The notes under the pieces are model-generated. The model saw only the letters and a program-made list of their open reading frames with translations, ran no database searches and had not been told where the DNA came from. Shown piece by piece: positions 56,129 to 64,000 of a stretch of DNA of 64,000 bases. The stretch comes from Leptospira sp. 96542. GTDB lineage: Bacteria > Spirochaetota > Leptospiria > Leptospirales > Leptospiraceae. Position 1 is the first letter of the stretch; every line of letters starts with the position of its first letter. Position numbers and translations under genes: made by a program. The stretch is from contig JARJFC010000001.1 in NCBI GenBank assembly GCA_029310945.1, positions 62,001 to 126,000 on the forward strand. Direction: 5' to 3'.

Positions 56129-56971
56129 TTAAGGTTCGGTTTGTTTTAATGCCTTTTCCCAAGATTGTAAATCCATTGCACCTACAATCCAGCGCCCATT
56201 GATTTGGAATGTAGGGATGGATCTGACCCCAATCGCAGATCCTTTTTTGTAATCTTTAACCACAAGTTCATCAAACGGAGCCAATTCCTTTTCTGTTACG
56301 CAACCCAAATGATTCACTATTTCTTTTTTATACAATTGGGTTTGTAAAGATTCATATTGTTCGGGATATTTTTTCCAAAGACACCTTGCAATAGTTAGAT
56401 ATTTTCTGCCCTCCTTATTATCGGGTTCCAAAGGGAATGACAAATAGTACCAAGAAATTTTTCCTTCATAGCGATTTTGAATTTTTTTGTTTTCGGGAAA
56501 GGATTTTTTACAAAACGAACAATTGTAATCACTCCATTCAACGATTGTCCATTTGGGATTTTTAACAATGATATTGGGAACAATGTTCGGATCTGGAATG
56601 ACCATCAATGAAGGTTTTGGTTTTACACCCACCTCATTCAATATCCTTGTCCATACAATTCTGGTTCGAATCCTTTCTCGTTCTTTTTCCAAAACTTCAA
56701 TGGGAAAGATTCCCTTCGATTCTAATTTTATAAAATGAGTGATCTCAAAATCGGAAACTTTTTCCTTTTCTTTTAATTTCCATTCTTCCAAACCAAGTCC
56801 ATATTTTTCATTCGTAAAATCTTTTAAAGAAGTAATGACCTCACTATCAGATAACAATTGTTTAATTTCTAATTCGGAATACAGATTGTTCAAAACTTCT
56901 ATTTTTGCATTTTCGGCAGAACAGAAAAACAGTGAACAAAAGATGGCAATGTAAAATATAAGATGAAACAA
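56129..56971 (-). CDS. DsbA/thioredoxin-fold exported oxidoreductase
   Basis: About 280 residues from a TTG at 56971. A GGGGGA lies 5 bases upstream of that TTG, and it starts a clean signal sequence (FHLIFYIAIFCSLFFCSA); the upstream in-frame Met at 57067 would add an odd 32-residue leader. The thioredoxin fold has the CSFC active site in VEWSDYNCSFCKKSFPENK and the cis-Pro loop VRSIPTFQING. A helical N-terminal part (about 25-120) resembles the dimerisation region of DsbC/ScoI-like proteins. It probably handles disulfides in the periplasm, perhaps for the cysteine-bearing lipoproteins next to it. Confidence 0.88.
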   Translation of the reverse strand: MFHLIFYIAIFCSLFFCSAENAKIEVLNNLYSELEIKQLLSDSEVITSLKDFTNEKYGLGLEEWKLKEKEKVSDFEITHFIKLESKGIFPIEVLEKERERIRTRIVWTRILNEVGVKPKPSLMVIPDPNIVPNIIVKNPKWTIVEWSDYNCSFCKKSFPENKKIQNRYEGKISWYYLSFPLEPDNKEGRKYLTIARCLWKKYPEQYESLQTQLYKKEIVNHLGCVTEKELAPFDELVVKDYKKGSAIGVRSIPTFQINGRWIVGAMDLQSWEKALKQTEP

Positions 56972-57178
56972 AAAAATCCCCCATCCAAATTTACAAAAAA
57001 AAGATAGGAATGACAACCCTGTTTCTAAGTCAATTTTACCGCTTATCTGCACAATCAAAATAGGCATCTTCTTTAGTTTTGGATGATATTAGTGAATCAC
57101 GTAGGCTTTTTATTACAATTTGTAAAAACTGTCTCATTTTGGCGAATGCTGATGGATTGGGCTTGAAACCGAGATTTT

Positions 57179-57193
57179 TTAGACTAAGTCTAA
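57179..57193. promoter_or_regulatory. 7-1-7 inverted repeat, candidate PerR/Fur box
   Basis: TTAGACT-A-AGTCTAA is an exact 7-1-7 palindrome, the geometry of PerR and Fur boxes. It ends 3 bp before a TTGACA -35 hexamer (57197-57202) and 37 bp before the perR ATG. It lies in the intergenic region shared with the leftward DsbA-like gene, so it could control both. Confidence 0.65.
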
Positions 57194-57196
57194 TAA

Positions 57197-57226
57197 TTGA
57201 CAAAATTTGGGGCCCAGAGATATAAG
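57197..57226 (+). promoter_or_regulatory. Candidate perR promoter
   Basis: A consensus TTGACA (57197-57202) and TATAAG (57221-57226) are 18 bp apart. The -10 box ends only 4 bp before the perR ATG, so transcripts from it would be leaderless or nearly so. No clear Shine-Dalgarno precedes the ATG, which agrees with that. Confidence 0.5.
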
Positions 57227-57230
57227 AATA

Positions 57231-57659
57231 ATGGACGAGAATTACCAACGGGTGAAAGACATTTTGGAATCAAATGGGATCCGCCCAACTTCGCAACGAC
57301 TGGAAATGGCACATCTGCTTTTAGAGAAACACCAACATTTGCAGGCAGAGGAAGTATTTCACCTTGTGAACCATCATTTCCCACATGCTTCCCGGGCAAC
57401 CATCTTCAATAATCTAAAACTCTTTGCGGAAAAGGGTATTCTGGGTACACTTGATCTCAAAGCTGGGATCACACATTTTGACTCCAACACAAATCGCCAC
57501 CACCACGCTTTGAACGAAACAACGGGGGAGATTACTGACGTCGAATTGGATGAAGAACTAGAAAAGGAAATCTTAGCGGAACTCTCAAAAAGTTATTTTG
57601 CCAAAACCGGAATCGAATTAGAAAATTCAAAAGTAGTCATCACCCTCCGAGGTGAATGA
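57231..57659 (+). CDS. perR: Peroxide-sensing Fur family regulator PerR
   Basis: 142 residues. The winged helix ends in RATIFNNLKLFAEKGI, a block I recall as near-identical in Leptospira PerR. Metal-ligand residues His36, Asp84, His90-92 and Asp103 fit the PerR regulatory site, where His oxidation reports peroxide. There is no cysteine anywhere in the protein, so the structural Cys4 zinc site of most Fur proteins is absent, as known for Leptospira PerR. Start chosen at ATG 57231 from alignment with that protein from memory. It likely represses oxidative-stress genes and itself. Its stop overlaps the next gene (ATGA). Confidence 0.9.
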   Translation: MDENYQRVKDILESNGIRPTSQRLEMAHLLLEKHQHLQAEEVFHLVNHHFPHASRATIFNNLKLFAEKGILGTLDLKAGITHFDSNTNRHHHALNETTGEITDVELDEELEKEILAELSKSYFAKTGIELENSKVVITLRGE

Positions 57660-58663
57660 AATTGCAAAAAGCTAAACTAACAACCATTACTTCAGAGTCA
57701 CCGAAAATTGCAATTTTTGGTGTTGGTTCTGTCACGGTCACAATTATCTTTGCTCTCATGCAGAATAAGGTTCCATTTAAAATTCTTTGCAAAAAAGAAA
57801 GAGAAAACGATTTAAAAAATTCGGTTTTCCAGTTTACGGATCCAAAAAACAAAACCCATAACTTTCACTTGGAAAACCAAGTTTCGGTTGTAAATTCAAA
57901 TGCAGATTCTTTTGATTACATCATCATTGGTTGTAAATCGAAAGATCGAAAAGAATATGTTGATCTCACAAAAAAAAATCTCACACCAAATGGAAAATGG
58001 ATTTTGATTCAAAATGGTTTGCCAGAAGAAGGTTTCCTAGAGAACAAAATGATTGGAGGCGTTGTGGGATGGAATACACAAAAAAGAATGAATGGAGATT
58101 ATTACCAACCAAACATCGGTTCATTGATACTGGGATCAGCCGATGGTTCAAAAGTAAATTCAGAATGGAAATTTTTTTTGGAACCTTACATTCCAGTTGT
58201 TTTAACAAATAATTTAATTGGAGTAAGATGGCATAAACTCGCCATCAATTCCATCATCAATGGACTTGCTGCTTCCAAAAAACAGAGCCTTGGTGAACTT
58301 TTTTTAAACATATCATCAAGAAATGAAGCCATTCAGACTGTGACAGAAATTAAAAACCTGATGATAAAAATGAATATCCAAGAAGAAGTTGTTCCTGGTT
58401 CTATTTCTATCATTAAACTGGGAGACGGAGTGGGAAGTTTGCCCGGCTGGCTCCGCCATATCATTTTAATTTTTTTAGGGCTTAAATATTACAAAATCAG
58501 AACTTCGATGGTGCAAGACTTAGACAATGGGAGGAAAACTGAAATTAGTGATATCAATGGCAAAATCGTAGAGAAAGCCAAACACTTGAGTTTAAGCGCA
58601 CCAATGAATGATTGGATTTGCAAAACCGTAAAACAATTGGAAATGGAAGGGGTGAAACTTTAA
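57656..58663 (+). CDS. Ketopantoate reductase-like (ApbA/PanE) dehydrogenase
   Basis: 335 residues. The dinucleotide fold begins KIAIFGVGSVTVTIIFAL; the usual GxGxxG reads GVGSVT. The catalytic Lys194 lies in RWHKLAINSIINGLAA, matching the WxKxxxN motif, and a C-terminal SMVQDLDNGRKTEISDINGKI block matches the PanE substrate domain (SSMxxDxxxGRxTE, with the Glu and Ser conserved). It reduces 2-oxoacids such as ketopantoate with NADPH. The altered GxGxxG may affect cofactor choice. It overlaps perR by 4 bp, an uncommon partner; the 3' end overlaps the convergent regulator by 4 bp. Confidence 0.88.
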   Translation: MKLQKAKLTTITSESPKIAIFGVGSVTVTIIFALMQNKVPFKILCKKERENDLKNSVFQFTDPKNKTHNFHLENQVSVVNSNADSFDYIIIGCKSKDRKEYVDLTKKNLTPNGKWILIQNGLPEEGFLENKMIGGVVGWNTQKRMNGDYYQPNIGSLILGSADGSKVNSEWKFFLEPYIPVVLTNNLIGVRWHKLAINSIINGLAASKKQSLGELFLNISSRNEAIQTVTEIKNLMIKMNIQEEVVPGSISIIKLGDGVGSLPGWLRHIILIFLGLKYYKIRTSMVQDLDNGRKTEISDINGKIVEKAKHLSLSAPMNDWICKTVKQLEMEGVKL

Positions 58664-58974
58664 CGCCCTAATTTCAATAACTCGGAAATAGAATGATTAG
58701 CTTCCAAGTTGTGTCGTAGTTTTTGATCCGCATTGATAACATAACTATTTCGTCGTCCATCTTTACTAATCCCTAGTATTTTTGCTTGGACTAAATCCTT
58801 CACTATGGTTTGTACGGCGCGTTCCGTAATTCCGACAAGAACGGCTACATCCTTCAATCGTAAATCAGGATCCCTACTCAAACAAATGAGAACATGAGCA
58901 TGGTTTGATAAAAAAGTCCATTGAGATTTTGCGGAAGTAACTTTTTTGATTACTTTGGTTTTGTCTTTAGTCAT
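58660..58974 (-). CDS. Winged-helix transcriptional regulator (MarR-like)
   Basis: 104 residues from ATG 58974, with AGGA 3 bases upstream; an ATG 25 codons earlier is also open but has no ribosome binding site. The helix-turn-helix runs HAHVLICLSRDPDLRLKDVAVLVGITERAVQTIVKDLVQAKIL, followed by a wing (SKDGRRNSYVINADQ) and a short helix. It resembles small MarR/IclR-type winged helices. Ligand and targets unknown. It is convergent with the ketopantoate reductase-like gene. Confidence 0.82.
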   Translation of the reverse strand: MTKDKTKVIKKVTSAKSQWTFLSNHAHVLICLSRDPDLRLKDVAVLVGITERAVQTIVKDLVQAKILGISKDGRRNSYVINADQKLRHNLEANHSISELLKLGR

Positions 58975-59057
58975 TGATCCTATAAAATTTTTAGCATCGA
59001 AATAATAGAATTTGACCAGAGTGAATTTATCACTCTGGGTCAATTGCATTCGATCGA

Positions 59058-59921
59058 TTACTGATTTTTCATCGAGTTTTTAAGTTTTTCCAGTTCCGAT
59101 TTTGCTTCATTTTCAGAACCTTTCTGGTTTAGAATTTTATCTTTTTCTAATAGAGTATTGGATTTGGTTTCATCCATCATCTGTTTATTTTTCTCTTTTT
59201 GTTCATTGATCAACTGTTGGTTATTTTCTTTTTGAGTGTCTAAATCTTTTCTGATTTCAGCTTTGCCTTTTTCAAACTCTTCCCAAATTGATTGCATTTG
59301 TTCTTTGCCAATTTGGCTAATCGAAGCATACTCTGACTTCAGGTCATTTTTTTCTTCCTCCGTCATTTCAGATACGACAATGTTACCTTCTTCTGACTCA
59401 GATTTTGAACCTGGTTCTACAATTTCTTCTGTTTCACCTTGACTCACACTCACAGATCCATCAAGAACAGCAACCTGCGAATTAGTTTCGTTATCGGTGA
59501 CTTGAAAGGTAGTTCCTCTAACGCCTGCTACTTGTGTCGTGGTTTGAATACGGAACTCATCCTCTTTTGCTAACTTTTGATTGACTTGTACGAAAATTTT
59601 GCCACCAAACATTTGCAATTTTGCTTTATTTATGGATGGCTCCCAAAGTTCCACTGTGATTTGGACTTTTGTATTTGGTTTGAGTCGAACAAGAGACTCA
59701 TTTGGCATGAGCAGGTCAACTTGGCCATCCTTACCTGTGATCACATAATCCCCAGATTGAATCTGTTCGCCCGTAGTGCCTACTGGACTTTGAAGTCCTT
59801 TGGATTCCTTATTTACGGAACCTTTTACATAAAAGACAACAGCAAATTTTGGGATTGCAGTTTCAGACTTTTTGCAGGATACACCAATGCTTAGTAAAAT
59901 AATCAAAACTAATCGTAACAT
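59058..59921 (-). CDS. FecR-domain lipoprotein
   Basis: 287 residues. The signal MLRLVLIILLSIGVSCKK ends in a lipobox cysteine. A FecR domain spans about 40-165 (GEQIQSGDYVITGKDGQVDLLMPNESLVRLKPNT, QTTTQVAGVRGTTFQV, VLDGSVSVSQGE). From about 200 onward it is a charged coiled coil (Lys/Glu/Gln-rich). Bacterial FecR-domain lipoproteins without a TonB receptor, as here, are common in Leptospira and their role is unknown. It lies 83 bp from the winged-helix regulator gene, in the same direction. Confidence 0.92.
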   Translation of the reverse strand: MLRLVLIILLSIGVSCKKSETAIPKFAVVFYVKGSVNKESKGLQSPVGTTGEQIQSGDYVITGKDGQVDLLMPNESLVRLKPNTKVQITVELWEPSINKAKLQMFGGKIFVQVNQKLAKEDEFRIQTTTQVAGVRGTTFQVTDNETNSQVAVLDGSVSVSQGETEEIVEPGSKSESEEGNIVVSEMTEEEKNDLKSEYASISQIGKEQMQSIWEEFEKGKAEIRKDLDTQKENNQQLINEQKEKNKQMMDETKSNTLLEKDKILNQKGSENEAKSELEKLKNSMKNQ

Positions 59922-60011
59922 AGGGGGTAATTATAATTCAATTCCTCAATTGGAAAGAAAAATTTTATAATGAGATTTGTTTTTTTAACGAGAAAAACAG
60001 ATAGGTCTTGT

Positions 60012-60914
60012 TTAAGATCGAATGAATTTTTTCTCAATCCTATACTTTGGAATTTGCAATTTTTTTGTCATCCTCTGGTAAAAAAAAACAAAAATTGCCA
60101 AAACAAAACTAAATACAAGAAAAACGATTGGTAACGGATTTTTTGAGTCAAAAAGATTCTCATTTCTATGATGAAAGAAAAACCACAAAGCAGATGCCTC
60201 AGTGATTAAGATGAAAAATAACGGCAAATGAGATGTATAAAACAAAACCTGAATTGCCAATTGGAATAACTTCCAATAAGTCCATTTTGAATTTCCTTTT
60301 GCTCTTTCCAGCCGTTCAAAATAAACGGAAGTTTGTAATTTTCCAAATTTGGCAATGATTCCTCGAAACCAAAGTGGTTTGTCAGTCGGCCACTTAACGA
60401 TTTGAACAATGGAATCATCCAAAAGAAAAAAATCCCCACTCCCAGGAAGAGGAGCTTTGTTAGAAAATTTTTGTAATATCCATTCAAAAATAGCGGCCGT
60501 TATACGTTTAAAATAAGGATCCTTGTTTCTTTTTGTTCGAATTCCCATAACGATAGGATTGCCTCCTTCCCAATGTTTGAGAAATACTGGAATCAGATGG
60601 GGGGGGTCTTGCATATCAGCATCCATCAAAACCAAAGCGTCACCACTGTGTTCTTGCAAACCAGCGTAGATAGCCGTTTCTTTACCATAGTTTCTCGAAA
60701 ACTCGATGACAGTTAATTTTGCCGTAAAACGAGGGAAATCCAAAATGAATTTTGTGGAGTTATCTGTACTCCCATCATTCACGAATAGAAGTTGAAAATG
60801 ATAGGGAAGGAATTGGAGAGTGCTTTTTAAACTCTCCAAAAAAATAGGAATATTTTCTTCTTCATTCCAAATAGGAATCAGGATAGAAATGGTTTTAAAC
60901 CCTCTATTTGTCAT
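60012..60914 (-). CDS. Glycosyltransferase family 2 (dolichyl/undecaprenyl-phosphate sugar synthase-like)
   Basis: 300 residues. GT-A fold features are ILIPIWNEEENIPIFLESL, FVNDGSTDNST and the DADMQDPP motif (DAD as the metal-binding DxD, then the QDPP of DPM1/GtrB-type enzymes). Two membrane helices at about 225-285 end the protein, as in GtrB/ArnC. These enzymes transfer a sugar to a polyprenyl phosphate for later use in the periplasm. A run of eight C on the coding strand falls in the QDPP codons (60599-60606). Divergent from the beta-propeller lipoprotein. Confidence 0.92.
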   Translation of the reverse strand: MTNRGFKTISILIPIWNEEENIPIFLESLKSTLQFLPYHFQLLFVNDGSTDNSTKFILDFPRFTAKLTVIEFSRNYGKETAIYAGLQEHSGDALVLMDADMQDPPHLIPVFLKHWEGGNPIVMGIRTKRNKDPYFKRITAAIFEWILQKFSNKAPLPGSGDFFLLDDSIVQIVKWPTDKPLWFRGIIAKFGKLQTSVYFERLERAKGNSKWTYWKLFQLAIQVLFYTSHLPLFFILITEASALWFFFHHRNENLFDSKNPLPIVFLVFSFVLAIFVFFYQRMTKKLQIPKYRIEKKFIRS

Positions 60915-61016
60915 AATTTTATTGACAACCGATTTTGAAAATAACCAATAAATGTAGTTTACACAAGTATAAAAAATATGATTCTTAGAATTGTGAAGTT
61001 ACTAGGTAGGTAAACG

Positions 61017-62330
61017 ATGAAAAGAATGATACAAACAATTTCCATCTTTATCGTATCCTGGTTGTTGCTTCAATGTAAAATTAGTGATCTTAACAACCCT
61101 AAAGATCCGAAGTCAGCTGCTTTCTTACAACAAAGTTTTTTGCAACTTTATGTACAAGGCCTCAAGGAAACATTTTTACCACATTCAGTGGCCATCCTTA
61201 GAAGTAGCACTTCGTTAAACAATGGTTTACGCATCTACCCTGTAGATTCCGAGATTGGAATCGATCCCAACACCTATATCGAGTTAATGGCTCCCTCATC
61301 CAATTCCGGATTTCCAGGAAATTCTCCGCAAAAAATTATGGTTCCAGAAAAAACTCGGAAAATTCTATATTCAACCGGAAGTTACAGTCGTAAAATTGTT
61401 TCCTTGAATTATGAGGACAAAGTAAAAATTGAAATAAAAGACACCCAAACATCAACTGTTCCAATTGATACGTCCCTTCGAAGAATAGAAAAGTCAAGTG
61501 ATGCAACTGTATTCTACACAATGGGCTCGGGTGCCAGTGGTGATTTGATCCAACGTTGGGGCTTCGACCCAAATTCAGGTACAATCACTTCCAGAAATAG
61601 TGGTAGTTACCCTTTTGGGTTGGCTTGTGCCCCGCTTTCCATACGCTACGATTCAAAAAATGATATCATTGGAGTTCTTACAAGTCAAACTGGTTCTCGA
61701 GGGATGTATTTTTATAAACCAACAGACCCCGACTCTCTAACTAAAATAAACTCGTCCACCATTGATTTTGGTGTGCTTACTACTGCCAATGACAATCTAA
61801 GCATCCATCCAGAAAAAAATTATTTTTACGCAACAATAAGCTCATTTCCAGCTACCATCAAAGCATTTTTATATTCAGACTCTGGTGTGATAACTGAAAT
61901 TAGTGGGTCTCCTTTTTCCCCTGACCCAAATATTTCTGCAATTCCTCCCGGTGTGAACGCAGGAACAAATATGTTGATTGATCCGAACGGAAAGTATCTT
62001 GCCATTGTGTACACTGCGGGTGTGAATCGATACTTGAACCTACTCTCTATTGACAAAGAAACTGGTGCTCTTTCTCAAAGTGGTACCAAATTGTCTGTAG
62101 GCAATGCCCCATCAAACCTACATTGGGACAAAAGTGGTCAGTTCATTTACCTAAGTTCGGACACAGGTGGATCCACAAACAACGTACAATTAGAATACTT
62201 TAAGGTTTCGTCAGACGGCATCGTTGTCCGAGGCGTTAATTCACCAATCGTCGTGAATGCTTTGGGCTCAAATAATATTTCCGATATCAAGTCCATCAAT
62301 CCTAACTATTATTTGCGGTATGATCCCTGA
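61017..62330 (+). CDS. Beta-propeller (lactonase-like) lipoprotein
   Basis: 437 residues. The signal MKRMIQTISIFIVSWLLLQC ends in a lipobox cysteine. The rest is strand-rich with repeated propeller motifs such as LSIHPEKNYFYATI, FLYSDSGVITEISGSPF, LIDPNGKYLAIVY and LHWDKSGQFIYLSS, the pattern of YncE/lactonase-type seven-bladed propellers common in Leptospira. It may be a surface binding protein or a lactonase. The last 4 bp overlap the CTG start proposed for the next gene. Confidence 0.85.
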   Translation: MKRMIQTISIFIVSWLLLQCKISDLNNPKDPKSAAFLQQSFLQLYVQGLKETFLPHSVAILRSSTSLNNGLRIYPVDSEIGIDPNTYIELMAPSSNSGFPGNSPQKIMVPEKTRKILYSTGSYSRKIVSLNYEDKVKIEIKDTQTSTVPIDTSLRRIEKSSDATVFYTMGSGASGDLIQRWGFDPNSGTITSRNSGSYPFGLACAPLSIRYDSKNDIIGVLTSQTGSRGMYFYKPTDPDSLTKINSSTIDFGVLTTANDNLSIHPEKNYFYATISSFPATIKAFLYSDSGVITEISGSPFSPDPNISAIPPGVNAGTNMLIDPNGKYLAIVYTAGVNRYLNLLSIDKETGALSQSGTKLSVGNAPSNLHWDKSGQFIYLSSDTGGSTNNVQLEYFKVSSDGIVVRGVNSPIVVNALGSNNISDIKSINPNYYLRYDP

Positions 62331-63772
62331 ATTTTAAACAGCTACCAGCATTTTTTTTCTGCTCATCACTCTATGCAGTTTTTTTATTTTCGTTTGATGG
62401 TGTGCCTGATGCAGACATTTTCTACCATTTTGCGATAGCTAAACTCTATGCTACAGAAGGATTTGTCAGAACATTACCTTGGCCAGAATTAGGGATCCAA
62501 TCTACTGAATTTACCGATTTCCATTTTCTAATCCACCTAACTCAAATTCCTTTCGCCTTACTCCCGATCAACGGAAATACTTCTATCAAACTTTACATTT
62601 TTAGCTGTTTAGTATTTTTACTTTATCAATTATTTCGATATTTTGAATCGATTCAATTTAGAAATTCTTATTATCTACTAGCACTTTTTTTTATTTTAGG
62701 TTCCACACTCTTTACAGGCAGATTATTATTTGGCAGAGGGAACATCATTCTTTTTGGACTTCTTTTTTTAAGCTTACGAATTTGGAATCAAAACAAAAAT
62801 AAATATTTGTTCGCTCTAGGTTTTATTGCAGTCTGGTTTTATTCTGGCTTCCTACTGCTAATCACTGTATTTGGTTTATTGTGTTTGGTAAATCGGAGTA
62901 AAATTGTTTTTCAGAGATTTCTTTATCTCAGTTTTGGAATCTTCCTTGGAATCACCATTCACCCTTCATTTCCAAACCAATGGGGAGGTTATTTTTTAGA
63001 ACTCATCATCCAGTCCTTTCCTCCAAAAGCGGTAGAACCCATTGCGGAATGGCTTCCACCAACCAAAGAACTGATATTACTTGGCTTTTTACCGAGCCTC
63101 CCCCTCCTCATTTTATCTTTTGTTCAATCAAAGAAATTAAAAATAGAATCACCTTCCAATGTATTTCTACTTTTAACAATCGTAACTTTATTATTTGCAG
63201 GAGCTTCGCTTCGGATTTTTGAAATTACCTGGCTGTTTTTTTTCCTATTTATTTTTCATAAGATTCAATTAAATTCTCGAATACAATTTGCCATCATAAT
63301 AATTTTAATCATATTCCAACTACCCTATACTTACAGAAAAATTTCAGACCAATTTACTTCTACAAATCCAAACCAAATTTTTGTAACTACAGAATGGATC
63401 AAAAGAAATATAAGCCCAAAAGAACGTATTTTTTTGCCTTGGGCCGACTATCCCTATTTCACATATAAGAATCCAGAATATGTTTACCTTTTCGGTTTAA
63501 ACCCATTGTACGCCTGGGCAAAAAACCCCGATCTATACATTACCCAGAAAAACTTTTTCAATGGATCCGCAAATGGTTTCCAAATGATCCCACAAGTTTT
63601 AGGATACAAAGTTGTTGTATTCAACAAACAATATTACTCATATGCCGCTACCTTATTTGGTGAATTAAACTCTAACTACTCTCTGGGCTTTAGAAATGAA
63701 CAATATGATGTGTATATTTTTAATGAAGAAATCAAAAACACAAAAAAAGAGACTAACATCAAAACAAAATAA
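62327..63772 (+). CDS. GT-C-like polytopic membrane protein
   Basis: About 481 residues if it starts at CTG 62327, which overlaps the previous stop as CTGA; the first ATG-like start is GTG 62402. The CTG start adds a needed first membrane helix (LPAFFFCSSLYAVFLFSF) before a DAD motif in VPDADIFYHFAIAKLYATEGF, similar to the DxD loop of STT3/ArnT-type GT-C enzymes. About ten more helices follow, ending with a soluble part (EYVYLFGLNPLYAWAKNP). GT-C enzymes use lipid-linked sugars, which the GT2 nearby could supply. The 3' end overlaps an antisense frame by 97 bp. Confidence 0.72.
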   Translation: MNFKQLPAFFFCSSLYAVFLFSFDGVPDADIFYHFAIAKLYATEGFVRTLPWPELGIQSTEFTDFHFLIHLTQIPFALLPINGNTSIKLYIFSCLVFLLYQLFRYFESIQFRNSYYLLALFFILGSTLFTGRLLFGRGNIILFGLLFLSLRIWNQNKNKYLFALGFIAVWFYSGFLLLITVFGLLCLVNRSKIVFQRFLYLSFGIFLGITIHPSFPNQWGGYFLELIIQSFPPKAVEPIAEWLPPTKELILLGFLPSLPLLILSFVQSKKLKIESPSNVFLLLTIVTLLFAGASLRIFEITWLFFFLFIFHKIQLNSRIQFAIIIILIIFQLPYTYRKISDQFTSTNPNQIFVTTEWIKRNISPKERIFLPWADYPYFTYKNPEYVYLFGLNPLYAWAKNPDLYITQKNFFNGSANGFQMIPQVLGYKVVVFNKQYYSYAATLFGELNSNYSLGFRNEQYDVYIFNEEIKNTKKETNIKTK

Positions 63773-64000
63773 ATCCGCCCATCGCGGGTCAGTATCTTCT
63801 CTCCGTATTCCGCCTGTTTAGCGATAGGGTGATTACCATACAACGCAATCCTTGCCGTATCTGAAATATAAATACCGTTGGCCCAAGAATCACGTAGTTT
63901 AGGAAAATACGATACATTTGTAAATTTCCAATTTGAATCCAGTTTACCAAATTCAAATTGATGATTTTGTAAAAAAGAATTAGTTTTCTCTTTTACCATT
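63676..64000 (-). CDS. Partial gene of unknown function (5' end outside window)
   Basis: An open frame enters from the right edge and ends at 63676. Visible content: NHQFEFGKLDSNWKFTNVSYFPKLRDSWANGIYISDTARIALYGNHP, then YGEKILTRDGRIYFV and a hydrophobic segment (VLMLVSFFVFLISSL). The polar stretch looks coding, but the last ~30 residues overlap the end of the GT-C-like gene antisense by 97 bp, so the true stop or frame may differ. No family recognised. Confidence 0.45.
   Translation of the reverse strand, partial: MVKEKTNSFLQNHQFEFGKLDSNWKFTNVSYFPKLRDSWANGIYISDTARIALYGNHPIAKQAEYGEKILTRDGRIYFVLMLVSFFVFLISSLKIYTSYCSFLKPRE

Overview
The window reads as chromosomal DNA of a spirochaete of the genus Leptospira, more likely from the saprophytic (environmental) side of the genus. 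The evidence is the low GC with dense T/A-rich coding, many short-signal lipoproteins with a relaxed lipobox, genus-typical proteins (a NADase-type glycan-binding lipoprotein, FecR lipoprotein, DUF4254 plus GT9 pair, cysteine-free PerR) and a RecA with a lysine/glutamate-rich N-terminus. I see no rRNA, tRNA, insertion sequence, prophage or CRISPR array. Genus assignment rests on remembered family features, not on a search.

Left part (1-15 kb): the tail of an unidentified gene, an MBOAT acyltransferase, a lipoprotein, a TPR-like exported protein, a class A penicillin-binding protein and an MBL hydrolase, then a tightly coupled rhomboid / lipoate ligase / glyA run, an NRDE protein, DUF4254 plus GT9 plus an exported protein, a SemiSWEET-like membrane protein and a GT4 glycosyltransferase. 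Region 14.8-20 kb is a three-gene overlapping run: O-antigen ligase, a GH5 glycosidase resembling fungal steryl-glucosidases/glucocerebrosidases, and an SRPBCC/zinc-ribbon/class III cyclase fusion. Region 20-22.5 kb holds an ArsR/SRPBCC pair with a perfect palindromic operator candidate, a YhhN lysoplasmalogenase whose ribosome binding site lies inside a 22-bp hairpin, and a PlsC-type acyltransferase.

Middle (22.9-39 kb): a CHASE2 adenylate cyclase overlapping an SH3/M48 protease, a lipoprotein and a FadL-like porin, a DUF4349 lipoprotein with nine 51-bp tandem repeats upstream, a Xer recombinase, recA with a leader that could be structured or could encode a 44-residue peptide and with a strong terminator, a lipoprotein, an aldo/keto reductase, and a short ClpB-like disaggregase preceded by a near-perfect CIRCE element and followed by a terminator. 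Then come a TPM-domain protein and a 7TMR-DISM/SpoIIE phosphatase.

Right part (41-64 kb): a leftward signalling/membrane operon (P-type ATPase, patatin, two hybrid histidine kinases); a secernin-like Ntn hydrolase; a leftward run (DsbA-like, glycan-binding lipoprotein, Cox11/CtaG-like lipoprotein, histidine kinase, flavoprotein-polyferredoxin fusion) that looks like a redox or copper-handling system; divergent to it, perR with a 7-1-7 palindrome and an overlapping ketopantoate-reductase-like gene; a winged-helix regulator, FecR lipoprotein, GT2, beta-propeller lipoprotein and a GT-C-like membrane protein that may start at CTG.

The main themes are envelope glycoconjugates and lipids (MBOAT, GT9, GT4, ligase, GT2, GT-C, GH5, PlsC, YhhN, patatin), cyclic-nucleotide and two-component signalling (two cyclases, three histidine kinases, SpoIIE phosphatase), and stress control (recA, HrcA-type CIRCE, PerR, ArsR).
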